Positions 1 to 10,879 of a DNA stretch of 64,000 nt are shown here, in pieces (position 1 is the stretch's first letter; each line of letters begins with the position of its first letter). Source of the DNA: Lotus japonicus (lineage: Eukaryota; Streptophyta; Magnoliopsida; Fabales; Fabaceae); contig NC_080043.1 of assembly GCF_012489685.1 (NCBI RefSeq), forward strand, positions 30,536,743 to 30,600,742. Reading direction: 5' to 3'. The notes under the pieces were generated by a model that saw only the letters and a program-made list of their open reading frames with translations, ran no database searches and was not told the DNA's origin. The translations under genes and the position numbers were made by a program.

Positions 1-879
1 ATTTGGCGCCGTCTGTGGGGATCGATAAACTTTTGATTCCCGGATCACGTGGATTGATTGCACAACTGATTTTGCTTGAGATTTTCGTTGATTTTCGTGG
101 ATTTCGCGGGACGGATTTTGATTACGGAAATGGATCTTGGATGATCTTTTTGGGCTCTGGATTGGAAAAGGAATACAATGCACCTTGACCTTCAAGAATC
201 CATGTCACTACAGTTCTCTCGGCAGCATCTTCTTCCACAAGGTTCGCCAACAATGGCGGCGGAAGTTCGGAAATAGAAGCATCGAAGACAAGCCACGCAT
301 TCTGAGGCGGAACCGCCTGTGCTACTGGGAGGAGGGGATTCGCGATTTAGAGTGGACGGATCTGTTGATTATTGTGGCATCACAGGCGGAGCGTGGTGGA
401 AGCTTGATCGCTGTTGTCAATCGACGGAGTGGGAGCGAATTCGAGACTAAGAAAGGAATCGATGAAACTCAGTGGCTATAGTGGACGGGAGAATGACGGA
501 TCAAGAAAGCTGATCAGGTTTCGAAAAGGGAGGAAAAAAAAACAGCGATAAAAGGAGAAGTTTCAGATCGAGAACAACAAAGAGACTGATGAGGAGTAGA
601 TCGGTGGCAATGCGGAGGGGAAAGAACAAGGTGCGTTCACGAGAGAATGACAGATCGAGATTCAGCGTGTAGAAGTGTGTTAGTTCTTCAAGGCGCATCC
701 AGCGATGGCAGATCGGAGCAACACGGTTCAGACCGACAATGAAGAACGTCAACAGAGGTGAAGCTTCAGATCGAGGAAGCATGTAGGCAAGGGAGAGCAG
801 ATCGGTAATGACGAAGAAAAGAACAAAGGCGAGGAATCTATCCAGAGCACAATACATGAGGAGCAGAGCCAATCCCGAG

Positions 880-1160
880 ACGTTGGAATTCTGGCGGGCA
901 CGCTTTTGCTTTGGCGGCTGAAGTTCGGCGAGCAAGTGTCGGCGGCGTTGAAGTTAGGCGGTGAGCAAATTCTGGCGAGCACGTTTGCTTTGGCGAGCAC
1001 GTGTTGGCTTTGGCGAGCACGTTTTGAAGGTAGGCGGCGAGCAAGTGTTGTTGGCGATGGAGTTCGGCGGCGAGAGAATGTCGTTGGCGTTGGAATCTGG
1101 CAAGCACGTTTTACTCCGGCGGCGGAATTCTGGTGGGCACGTTTTGTTTTGGCCATGGAC
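880..1160. repeat. GC-rich degenerate minisatellite (GGCGAGCACG units)
   Basis: Imperfect repeats built on GGCGAGCACG and GGCGGCGAGC, spaced 20-35 bp apart and separated by GTTTTGCTTT- or GTTGGC-like linkers. The region is much richer in GC than its surroundings and opens overlapping frames on both strands. These frames are low-complexity repeat translations and are not taken as genes. Confidence 0.6.
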
Positions 1161-1649
1161 GTTTGGCGAGTAAAGCGTTGCTATGGTTAAGATCGCTGGC
1201 CAACAAATTTTCCAATTCCTTCAAACTTTTCCTCCATCTTTCATTTGATTCCCTTCTCAGTTGTTGTATTTCCTAATTTTCTTATTTTGAAGTTGATATT
1301 AGAAGTTATATTGTCTTCACTGGTTTTGATTCAGACAGAGAGGAGCAAATCGGATCAAAGAGAAGGAGTGGGCGAATTGAGGCACACCATTAAAGTTTTG
1401 TGAAACTTGGAAGACTCTTCCATAAGCGGTTTGTTATTGGGTGGGACAAGCTCCTGATGGCGCGATTTAGTTACAAAGTGAAACAAGTTTCACGATGAAC
1501 TAAATTAGCCCCGGAAAAGCCCACGTAACAACCGGATTCATTGGCGATGTGTGGGGTACAAATTGCCCATTCTACTGAGCACCGCTTTGGTAATCCAACT
1601 GGCCATTGGAACCCAAAGCACTTTGAGTCCCGAAATGGGACGATCACAC

Positions 1650-2010
1650 CAAGGGTGGCGACCTACCGCTAGGGTGGTGACCTCATGCCAAAGGGTGGCG
1701 ACCAAACGCTATGGGTGGCGACCTGTAAGACTCAGTTTTTAGACACACAAAAGTCACCAAAAGGGTGGCGACCTCACGCTAAGGGTGGCGACCTACCGCA
1801 AGAGGGTCGCGACCTACCGCAAGAGGATGGCGACCTACCGCTAAAGGGTCGCGACATACCGCCAAAAATGAGGGTAGCGACCTACCGCAAAATGGTGGCG
1901 ACCTACCGCAAGAGGGTCGCGACCTACCGCAAGAGGGTCGCGACCTACCGCCAAAAATGAGGGTAGCGACCTACCGCAAAATGGTGGCGGCCTTACGCTG
2001 AGAGTGGCGA
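1650..2010. repeat. Minisatellite of about 20 bp, consensus AGGGTGGCGACCTACCGCAA
   Basis: About 16 units of a roughly 20-bp motif centred on GGCGACCTACCGC. A non-repeat interruption falls near 1727-1757. Variants AGGGTCGCGACC, AGGGTAGCGACC and AATGGTGGCGACC alternate, and a block of three variants (1852-1910) recurs near 1947-1990, giving a higher-order period. This is the most regular tandem repeat of the left end and probably belongs to the surrounding retroelement. Confidence 0.85.
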
Positions 2011-2545
2011 GCAAGTCAAACTAATTTCTTATAAGGCACAAAATTCTTTGACAAAATTGGTTTTAACTTAGATTTATAAGAGCACATCTTTGGTGGTTGA
2101 TTTTTCTTTGATGATTAGGAAACAGGCTAAAGCAAGATGGTGATGGCGATGCGGCGAGTGAGGACACTCCTACTCCTCATGACTTGGACGGAGTCTGGTG
2201 GACTTGTGGACTCTGGCGAGAGAAGGAGCATGCGTGTTGGGCGGATCTTCTCCTAAGGACGATGCGGCGGCGACTTCGGCTTGAAGACACATTGTGCTCT
2301 CATGCTTCGAGCTCGGTGTCTTGTGGACTGGTTGAGTCCCTTCACCATATTAGGGGACTCGCCCAGGAAGCAACTTGATCCGTGAAAATGCTACGAGAGG
2401 CGGATGCGGGAGAGATTGGCGGGAGACCATGTCACCAGGCGAGCCAACTTCTATTCAGCGAGTCACGTCATATGTGGCGGGCCACCACGACACCTTAATC
2501 TTGTAGGCGTTTGTACACCATCTTTCTAGGTCCCGCGTCAATCGA
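2011..2545. other. No gene recognised
   Basis: Moderately GC-rich sequence following the minisatellite. It may be a continuation of the retroelement internal region. No conserved protein motif, LTR end or RNA gene was seen. Confidence 0.4.
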
Positions 2546-3330
2546 ACGGACACCATGTTTCCACACCCCAGAACAAAGGCCTGTGATCTTCTTTCCCAAC
2601 TTACCACTTCCATACCCGTTAGTTTGTAAATTTTGCTCATGAGATTTGATACTGAATGAGGCTTCTGGATTTTGGGCAGTGAAATTTACATTTAGAACAT
2701 TTTCTATGGAAGGTTCAAAATGCTGAATGCAACCCTTTCAATGTTTATTATCCACCTTATACAGTCATCATGGAACAGTTAAATTGTTAACATTGTATTT
2801 ATTTTTCCTAACATTTTAAAATTAGTTTATATTGAAAGGCAAGCAGTTGAAACTGTGAAATTTCCATCTGAGCTTACCAAAGTTCATGTGGAGCATAAGC
2901 ATTGAGAAAAAGAGTTTGATTGAGAAAGGGAGAACTTGAAGTTGCACGTACTGAGGCTAAGCTTCGGAATGAAATTCTGAGAATGACTTCTCTTATTTTA
3001 GGTACTCACTCATTCTCATGGATAAATGAGACACGACCATTACTTTTTTCTAGCTTGGCTTTTTAGTTTGTATGAAATGGTTGTTGTGGAACAATAAAAA
3101 TAGGAAGTATGTCATATGGGTGTCTTTATTGAGCAATCATGCTGATACGACTCTAGTGTGACATAGACTCTTGATATACATACTTCATTTGCATGCGAGT
3201 TGCCGTTGTAAGGAGCTTGAACTTAGATTGCTATTTTGTTTATCAATTTTGACATAAGATGTGCCCTCTCATTTTGGAGCAACAAACCGGTGATATGTTC
3301 TGAATGTATTGAAATGAAAATCTTTTTTGG
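2546..3330 (+). repeat. Segmental duplication, copy 1 (partner 8662-9238 plus 10312-10860)
   Basis: From CGGACACCATGTTTCC onward this interval matches 8662-9238 almost base for base. After a transposon insertion in the partner it matches again from 10312 (TTATTGAGCAATCATGCTG) and weakly to about 10860. The duplication encloses a decayed coiled-coil exon (2840-3001). It abuts P450 copy A here and P450 copy B in the partner, so it was probably duplicated with the P450 unit. Confidence 0.8.
2840..3001 (+). pseudogene. Decayed exon encoding a charged coiled-coil segment
   Basis: Bounded by an AG acceptor (before 2840) and a GT after 3001, this reads as a Glu/Lys-rich helix ending in ARTEAKLRNEIL and MTSLIL, with an in-frame TGA where the frame should read through. 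The near-identical copy at 8954-9118 has the same TGA, so the stop predates the duplication. The parent gene was not recognised. The pattern suggests one internal exon of a long coiled-coil protein. Confidence 0.4.
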
Positions 3331-3989
3331 GTACAAATTTATGATTGAATGAATAATGAATTAAACAAAAATGGAGGTGAGTTACTTGTGGGCATTGCAG
3401 AATTTGGATGCAACCATTCAGAGCTAAGCACTGTCAAAAATGGTAAGTCCCTAATACCATTGGCTTACTTTTAATACTTATGACATTCATTAATATCCTA
3501 AGCAAGCTAATATAGTTACACACCTGCCCTACTAATTGAAGATATTGTTTCAGTAGGAATTTTTTTGTGTTATGAAATTGAAAACTATAAATAAAGTGAA
3601 AGATATGTACAAATATTCCTCTCACTTGAATATGATCTCAAAACTTCTTTCTCATAAACTGAGACAAAGCCTTTGTCCCCATGATATCTCCCCCCTCTCT
3701 GTGACAAGATTCCTTCTTTTCATAAAATCATTCTTTTGTGTTGTGTTTGTATCCTTAACTTCTAGTAATTACAAATTCAATGAAACTCTAACGAGTTACT
3801 TATTAGTTTAACCTAATTCATTTCTTATCCATATAGGAATCGTAAAAAATTTTTATTGTGTTCACTATTTTCAATACGAAACTTCAAATACAGACAAGAA
3901 AAAAGGCATGTTTGTAATTACAGTTAAAAACAAGAAAAAAAAAATGAAAATGAAAATCCACACAGAGAAACAGAATGAATAAGCTAACC
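3331..3989. other. 3' flank of P450 copy A, duplicated with the gene
   Basis: AT-rich spacer. The part from about 3540 (GAAATTGAAAACTATAA) to the P450 stop is clearly related to the 3' flanks of copies B (11210-11250 and 12070-12345) and C (14950-15384). The three genes were therefore duplicated together with downstream sequence. No separate gene was seen. Confidence 0.65.
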
Positions 3990-4985
3990 TTAATCATTTT
4001 TGCTACAAATCCATCTGGTATTCACACACTTGGCAGATATGCATAGAGGATTCTTCTTGTGTTGAGTAATTCCGGGCAACATTTCAGTATCGATGTCTTC
4101 CTTCACCAACCCATTTGGCAGTTCCCAATCAAAGGAATAAATAAGATTAGCTAGGACAAGTTCCAATGATGCAACGGCCATAGGCAAACCTGGGCAGATT
4201 CTACGACCTGCTCCGAAAGGAATCAGTTCAAAATCTAGGCCTAGAAAATTTATAGAACTATCTAAGAATCTCTCAGGATAAAACTCTTCTGGGTCTTTCC
4301 AAAATTCTGGATCTCTCTGAATTGCCCAACCATTCACATACACTAATGCCTTTGCTGTAATGTGGTATCCATCTATAATGCAATTTCTATTTGATTGTCT
4401 TGGCACAAGGAGTGGGCCTGGTAGGTGCAATCTCAATGTCTCTTTTATCACTGCCTTCAAATAAGGAAAATTTTGAACATCATCTTCATCTAAGAGTTCT
4501 TTTTTACCTCCTCCAAATTTCCTAACTTCTTCTTGAAATTTCTTCATCACTCTTGGGTTTTTTATTAGGGCAGTCATAGCCCAAACTATTGTGGCTGCAT
4601 TGGTATCCGTTGCAGCCACCAGCATGTTCTGTTATGAAAAGTGAAAACCAGCAGTTTAGTATTTGTATTTTAAAACCATATTTCTGTAACAAATCAATTG
4701 TAGCACATTATCAAATCAATACGACCCAATATGAAACTCAAAAAGCCAAAAATTAGTTAGTAACAACCGAAATTGAGCCCTTCATCGGATAGGACCGATT
4801 TGTTTGGTATGCTAGCGACAAACAGCTGTATTGCAGATCACTCCTTTGGGTTTGTGCACTCTCAAGTCTAGAGGGGATCTGATCAAGAGGATTTCTCTTC
4901 CTACATAATAAATAAATAAATAATTGACTATATTGCCCTAGTTCTAAAAGCCCTTTGGAAGAATGAGAGGATTAATGATTCAAGG

Positions 4986-5720
4986 TGTGTTTGTGAGTTG
5001 CGTTTTGGAGGGAAGAGAAGGGAAGGGAAGGGAGAGGCTTATGAGAAACCCTCCCATTCTTTGGGAGATTTTAATAAGGTGGGGAAGGCTTTAGGGTATT
5101 TATGAAAACCCTCCAAGGCTCCTCTAAAACCCGCTTATTTTAGTTCCCCCAAATTGGGGGGGGGGGGGTTTGCGAAATTAGAACTCCCAAAACAAGGGAA
5201 AGGCTTACCTCCTTCCCCTCATTTTTTCCTCCCCTTTTCCTCAAAGCCCTGTTCTCCCCTCCCTTAAAAACTCACAAGGGTGTATTTATGAGCTGTGTTT
5301 TGGATGGAAGGGGGCGGGGGGGGTTTGCGAAATTAGAACTCCCAAAACAAGGGAAAGGCTTACCTCCTTCCCCTTATTTTTTCCTCCCCTTTTCCTCAAA
5401 GCCTTGTTCTCCCCTCCCTTAAAAACTCACAAGGGTGTATTTATGAGCTGTGTTTTGGATGGAAGGGAAGGAAAGAGAAGGGAAGGGAAGTGAAGAGAAG
5501 AGAAGAGAAGAGGGAGGCTTATGAGAAACCTTCCCCTTGTTTGAGATGATTTTAAAATGGGGGGAAGAGTTTAATGTATTTGTGAAAGCTTTCCAAAAGC
5601 CTCTCTTAGTTATATATTTTAGTTCCCCCAAATTAGGAGGTTTTAGGTAATTTGGAACTTCTTATCAAGGAAAGGGCCCCTCAAAGCCTTCCCCTCCCCT
5701 AAAAACTCCCAAACAAAAAA
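4986..5720. mobile_element. MITE-like insertion in the intron of P450 copy A
   Basis: The ends GTGTTTGTGAGTTGCGTTTT and the reverse complement of CTAAAAACTCCCAAAC form imperfect terminal inverted repeats. The homologous intron of copy C continues from AGAGGATTAATG without this block, which identifies an insertion after the A/C split. The flanks ATGATTCAA and ATGCTTCTT may be a diverged target duplication. The interior is purine/pyrimidine-rich (GGGAAG runs) and has no coding potential. Boundaries are good to about 10 bp. Confidence 0.55.
5167..5476. repeat. 155-bp direct tandem duplication inside the MITE
   Basis: The block starting GGTTTGCGAAATTAGAAC (5167) recurs at 5322 with only a few substitutions, giving two copies at a 155-bp spacing. 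A poly-G tract precedes each copy. This looks like a local slippage or unequal-exchange duplication within the element. Confidence 0.85.
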
Positions 5721-7096
5721 ATGCTTCTTGGACATCCATATTAAGTGTAAATATTCATATTGGGAAGAGAGAGAAGTGATATATAATTATATATACATAA
5801 TATATGTTGTGATTGAAAAAAAGAGATAGATAGAGAAACATGGTGTTTGTGGGTCTCTAGGAATTAGGATATGGTGTTGAAGGCATCCCCCAAGAGCAGG
5901 GGATTCGGTGACAGTTTGAATTGGGTGTATGTGGGTCTCCATTGGATTAGGCTCCTCTCATGTGTGACACTTTGCATTTATCTCTCTTTTCATAAATATG
6001 CTTTGTTTCTATCTCTTCATAAATATTCAGAGAGTTTTAATCTATTTAATGGGCATGAAGAGAGAGATAAGCACACCATTTAATTTGAAAAAGGAGTTCA
6101 GTTAAGATTAGAATGCAAGAGAAGAGAATCAAGACAACATGCATACCATGAGGATACCCTTGATGTGATTTAAAGTGAGATCAATTGAAAGCGAATTCTG
6201 TTTCTTGAGTCGAAGTAAGACATCAACTATATCCTCTTGCTCTGTTTGCTGTCTATTGGGATCCATATGTTCATCAATTACATCTTGGTACAACTTATCC
6301 ATCTCCTTGAAAATTTGTTCCAGACGTGCATGCTTTCCTGTGATTTTATCAATTCAACCCATGAATGGAATGTAATCTGAAACAAAAAGAGTGGCTAGCA
6401 GGGCCTGAAACTCATGCAGCATCTCATGGAACCTACTCCCGTCGGTTCCTTCATACCTCCTCCCAAAGGCAATCCTACATATTATAGTGCTTGAGAGAGA
6501 CATCTGTAACTCACTCAAGTTTGTAACAACCGATGAAGCAGCTTGCTCAGATATCTTTTTGATCATTTGCTTGACCTCAAACTTTCTTATGGAGGAAAAG
6601 CTTGAGACCCGCTTGGTGCTAAAGATATGGAGAACACAAATCTTTCTGATTTCTCTCCAAGAATCATTGTATGGAGGAAACACAATATCTGACCCGTTAT
6701 AGGACAATTTTTGTTGGCTAAGTAAGTTAGGTCGATCAGAAAACACAAGATCATTGTTTTTAAGTATTTCCTTGGCAATTTTAGCTGAAGAAACAACAAT
6801 AGCTGTCCTTGAACCAAGTTGAAGGGAAAATAGGGGCCCATATATCTTTGAGAGATGCTGTAGTTGCAGAAAAAGGACGGAATTATCCAGCTGATGAAGA
6901 TTTCCGATTATGGGAAGGCCTCTAGGACCAGGTGGAAGTGGTGATGCATTCTTAACAGTTCTGCTTTTATGGAAGAAGAACAGTAGAAGCAGAGGAAGAG
7001 TTAGGCATAGAACAAGTAAAATTGGTGACACCATTATGTCGCCTATGACCAACTATGAAGAGGAAGAGAATGCAAATTGCAAACCCCAGCTTAGAA

Positions 7097-7104
7097 TATA
7101 TATA
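7097..7104 (-). promoter_or_regulatory. TATA box of P450 copy A
   Basis: TATATATA lies about 63 bp upstream of the ATG at 7034. The adjacent block CCAGCTTAG on the plus strand is shared, with small changes, at the equivalent place in copies B and C, so the core promoter was duplicated with the gene. Confidence 0.55.
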
Positions 7105-7885
7105 CAATAAATAATACTTAGATTTACACAATTACAGATTCAATCAATAAACACCAAACATATATCCCATTTTTCTCTTTATCTCTATTTTATTATCAAA
7201 TCATATAATATATCACATTAATTTTTTTCTCTGTTTATTGCTGGATATATGTAGTATACTAGTATGCGAATATATATTATTTCTCTATAATAAATCATGT
7301 ATACACATGAGTGTGAGAGTGTGCATGTGTGTAGAGTCTTGTCTACCAATCACTGGAATGGAAAACTATATACGTCTCTTGGCCATTGTAGGGAAAAAAT
7401 GGTCAAACAAGTAATTAAGTTCGATGAGAAACGTGCATGTGAGGGATTATCTACCTCGTAAGTTAGCCATTGCACTAGGAATCTGAAATGTGTGGAAGTG
7501 GATGTGTGAGAAGAAGATCTTCTTTTTCAGATGGGATAAGTTAAAGTAAACCAATCCCTTGAGTTTCTGTAATTCGATTAATTCTAACTTAATTCTGTGC
7601 GACTAACTCATCTAAAACAACACATTAAAAACTTGTTTCACAGGTAAATATTTTATAGTTAATCAATAGTTTTTGAAATTTCAACTTTTATTTTGTACAA
7701 ATGAATTTTACCTAACACAGATTTTATTTAACCCATAATTTAATTAAACCTTTATTCACATGAGATCCATATACTATGTTCCCGATAATAGCTTATTTCT
7801 TAGATATCTTTTAAAGGTCTTAAGATTTTTGCTTGGTCTAAATACTGAGGCCTACCTACTGGTTGACATTTACATATCCATATTG
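7105..7885. other. Upstream region of P450 copy A
   Basis: Spacer containing blocks shared with the region upstream of copy C (17880-18330), for example the stretch ending GAATCTGAAATGTGTGGAAG (7481-7500 here, about 18251-18270 there). It probably holds the common distal promoter. No gene was recognised. Confidence 0.5.
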
Positions 7886-8470
7886 AAAATATGAAAGTGG
7901 ATTCACAGTGGAAGGGAGAGTGTTTGTGTGCTAAGTGTGAATAAGAAAGTCCACATTAGATGGAATTGGAAGCATTGTGTAGTATATTAGTGAAAGGACT
8001 CACACCCAATACCTTAAGGTTTTGGGTGAAAAAAAGTGGTTGATCGAGCCTGTTAGGATATGGGCTTATAAAAAGCTTATTTGAACTTTTCTACTAGAAC
8101 AATAGAAAATGCACTAAATAAGCTCCAATTAGTGCTTTTAATTTTCCATTCAAACTAGTGCGATGTCCATTTAACTTGTGATGTGCTCTTAGTCCAATGT
8201 GGATGATGATCTCTCTAGCTCTATGAATGAAAGTGAACTTACACTTGAAGGGGAAGTGTTGGAGTGTCAGGTATGAATAAGAAAGTCTTACATTGGATGG
8301 AAATGCCAATGTTGAGCAAATATATAAGTGAAAAAACTCGCACAAACAATACCTTAAGTTTTGTGGTGGAATGATTTGGATGATATCCAATTAACTTGTG
8401 ACATGCTTTTGGCCCGACATGGATGGTGATCTCCCTAGCCCCTCACGAGCCAACAAACTAAAAAACTGTG
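7886..8470. repeat. Two diverged direct repeats of a legume-type LTR/TRIM-like sequence
   Basis: The block around GAATAAGAAAGTC, CATTAGATGG, AAGTGAAAGGACTCACAC and AATACCTTAAG at 7890-8035 recurs in diverged form at 8220-8370. Each copy is followed by a related AACTTGTGA and GATGATCTC segment. The arrangement resembles two terminal repeats of a small non-coding element, but no clear PBS or target duplication was found. Confidence 0.4.
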
Positions 8471-8953
8471 AAAGTCTCTAGGTTCCAACAATCCAGCTAT
8501 GTTTATTGGACAATTAAGTTAAATAAATGAATATTATGAAAACACTGAAAAGTAAGTAAGTCTAAGCTTAGACTTGGTCTTAGGTGAATATCTATCATAA
8601 ATCCTTGACTTTTTAAATAACAAGGCTGCCTATTTTCCCGTCTCTTCATTTGGTTCATGCACGGACACCATGTTTCCACACCCCAGAACAAAGGCCTGTG
8701 TTCTTCTTTCCCAACTTAACACTTCCATACCCGTTAGTGTGTAAAATTTGCTTCTGAGATTTGATACTGAACGAGGCTTCTGGATTTTGGGCAGTGAAAT
8801 ATACGTTTTGAACATTTGCAATGGAAGGTTCAAAATGCTGAATGCAAGTCCTTTCACTGTTTATTATCTACCTTAGACAGTCTTCATGGAACAATTAAAT
8901 TGTTGACATTGTATTTATTTTTCTTCACATTGTAAAACTAGTTTTTAATGACA

Positions 8954-9118
8954 GGCAAGCAGTTGAAACTGTCAAATTCCCATCAGAGCTTACCAAAGTT
9001 CATGCGGAGCTTAAACATTGAGAACAAGAGTTGATTGAGCATAAGGGAGAACTTGAAGTTGCACGCACTGAGGCTAAGCTTCGGAATGAAATTCTGAAAA
9101 TGACTTCTCTTATTTTAG
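8954..9118 (+). pseudogene. Decayed coiled-coil exon, second copy
   Basis: Same exon as 2840-3001, with AG before and GT after, and the same in-frame TGA following AELKH. The translation keeps SELTKVHAEL and EARTEAKLRN-like heptads. The sequence is slightly better preserved than copy 1. Parent gene not recognised. Confidence 0.4.
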
Positions 9119-9238
9119 GTACTCTCATTCAATCTCATGGATAAATGAAACAGGACCATTACTTTTTCCTGGCATGGCTTTTTAGTTTGTATGAAATGGG
9201 TGTCGTAGAACAATAAAGATAGGAAGTATGTGATATGA

Positions 9239-10311
9239 GGGCCCGTTTGGTGGTCAGAATAAGATACGATAGGATATGATATGTGAACAGGATAACAACA
9301 AGATATGATAAGAGCAGGATAGACTCTTATCATATCCTGTGTTTGAGGTGCACATGATAAGGACAAGATATGATAAGAAAAAAAATATCAGATTTATATT
9401 TGAATAAAAAAATACATTTAAAAATTGATCATTCTATTAAATATAATTTCTTTACATTTTGATGAATAGTCTATATTTTAAAATAAATACAATTAATTTA
9501 AATTTTATTAATTAGTTTATTTTATTGTTTTGAATATAACATATATTTTAAATAAAATTATGCAGTTAACCAATTGGTTTTCATTTAGTCGTGACACGTG
9601 ATAATTAACAATAAAAGTTAACTAAATTAAGAATATTATTATTTCAAAAGTACTTTATATTTAAATTATAAATTTATAATTTAAATATAAAGTACGTTTG
9701 AAATTAAGAATAATTTATAAGTAATTTTAAATAATAGGAGATGAAAATAGAAAATTAATCTATTCCTATTAAAAAATCAATATCTGTAATCAATGGTTTT
9801 CACTTAGTTGTGACACGTGATAAACAATAAAAATTAACCAAATTAAAATATTATTATTACAAAAATACTTTATATTTAAATTATTATATAAGTAGATAAA
9901 TAATTTTTAAATAATAGGAGATGAAAATATTAAATTAGTCTATTATTATTAATAAATTAATATTTGTGAGTAGTCTATTTTACTATTTATGAATAATAAT
10001 TTTATTTATTTTTTATTTTAATTAAATTAATATTTTTATATTTATTAATTAATATTATTATAAATTATAAATTATATAATATTAAAATAAATTAATTTGA
10101 AGTTAGGATACTGAAAGAAAATATATAACTGATATCCTATCCTGTTCTATCCTAGCTCCCCCCTCGGGATAACTTTTACACATGATTGACATGATAGGAT
10201 AGGAGACAGAATAATGTTATCTATACTGCTGGCGCAACAAACAACAGATAACAACATGATACGATTATTATCCTGTCCTATCCCATCATGTCCTGGTCAC
10301 CAAACAAGTCC
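9239..10311. mobile_element. PIF/Harbinger-like non-autonomous element
   Basis: The 1,073-bp block begins GGGCCCGTTTGGTGG and ends CCACCAAAC-like (CACCAAACAAGTCC), giving terminal inverted repeats. It is flanked by the 3-bp repeat TGA. The uninterrupted site is visible in the paralogous segment near 3114. The interior is very AT-rich and has no open transposase. The same 3' half occurs at 34686-34911, where the flank is TTA. GGGCC..GTTTGG termini with a 3-bp T-N-A duplication fit PIF/Harbinger or Tourist elements. Confidence 0.75.
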
Positions 10312-10879
10312 TGAGTGTCCTTATTGAGCAATCATGCTGATACGACTCTAGCGTGACATAGGCTCTTGATATTCCAACTTCATTAGCATGCGAGTTGCTG
10401 TTTTAAGGAGCCTTACCCTTAGAGCATTTTCAATGATAGTATCTAATGTTAAATACGTACTCGTATGAGTATCTATTACCATTGAAGTACATATTCAATT
10501 CCAACATGACAAAGATGAGTATGTGAGAATAGATACTCTACACTAGACTTGGAAAGTGAACTTGTATTTATTACAAACACTTACAATTAATATAAGTTGC
10601 AAATATAATTAATTAAAATGAAGATAAATAATAAAATATACAAATATGATGTTGATGGTGAGATCCACTATAGAAACTTTTAAGAGCTATTGGGTTGGAG
10701 TAAAAAATAGTAAAGTTATATAGATGATGTGACATCATGAGGAATTATAAAAAATGAAGTGTACATATTTTAGTGAGTATGATGGATGTAAGATGATCTT
10801 ATTTTGGTTATCTATCTTGTAATAAGATGTGCTTTCTCAATTTGGAGCAACCAACCCGTGATTGTTATGTTCAATCAGA

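Larger units (their letters stand above)
1..2050 (+). mobile_element. LTR retrotransposon internal fragment, probably Ty3/gypsy, non-coding part
   Basis: The window opens on TGGCGCCGTCTGTGGGGA (4-21). This has the form of a primer binding site complementary to a tRNA 3' end and sits where plant Ty3/gypsy elements carry it, just inside the 5' LTR. The LTR itself would lie left of the window. No gag or pol motif follows; instead there is GC-rich sequence with two minisatellites (880-1160 and 1650-2010). Hypervariable tandem repeats in untranslated regions are known from Tat-lineage plant elements, so a deletion derivative or non-autonomous element is plausible. The right boundary is not defined. 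Family assignment is an inference from the PBS-like motif only. Confidence 0.45.
3990..7034 (-). pseudogene. Cytochrome P450 copy A (CYP71 clan, CYP83-like), nonsense-mutated
   Basis: Exon 1 is 6147-7034 and exon 2 is 3990-4628, separated by a phase-0 intron of 1,518 bp in the position used by the two paralogues. The translation has an N-terminal membrane anchor, the hinge PPGPRGLPIIGN, the K-helix ETLR, YPERF, and the haem-binding loop PFGAGRRICPG with Cys at position 441 of the notional 508-residue chain. Codon 227 is TGA (6354-6356) where both paralogues have TGG (Trp), which removes the whole catalytic half. The I-helix oxygen-binding motif reads ATDTN, where copy C has ATDTT. The start is the ATG at 7034, matching the paralogues; the frame extends further upstream only from a TTG. 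It is very close to copy C, so inactivation looks recent. A read-through or sequencing error at one base is the alternative. Confidence 0.9.
8662..10860 (+). repeat. Segmental duplication, copy 2, split by two insertions
   Basis: It matches 2546-3330 at 8662-9238, 10312-10430 and about 10816-10860. The first gap is the Harbinger-like element at 9239-10311. The second (about 10432-10815, starting AGCATTTTCAATG) is an unclassified AT-rich insertion absent from copy 1. Confidence 0.75.

Noticed and set aside
1650..2010. CRISPR-like repeat array
   Set aside because: Units are contiguous with no unique spacers, and the context is a plant retroelement; it is a minisatellite.
6487..6702. Plus-strand frame of about 71 residues that recurs opposite exon 1 of all three P450s (also 14064-14279 and 17253-17468)
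   Set aside because: It is antisense to conserved P450 coding sequence; its conservation follows from the P450 exon.
7035..7052. Longer N-terminus for P450 copy A starting at 7052
   Set aside because: The first codon would be TTG; the ATG at 7034 matches the starts of the paralogues.
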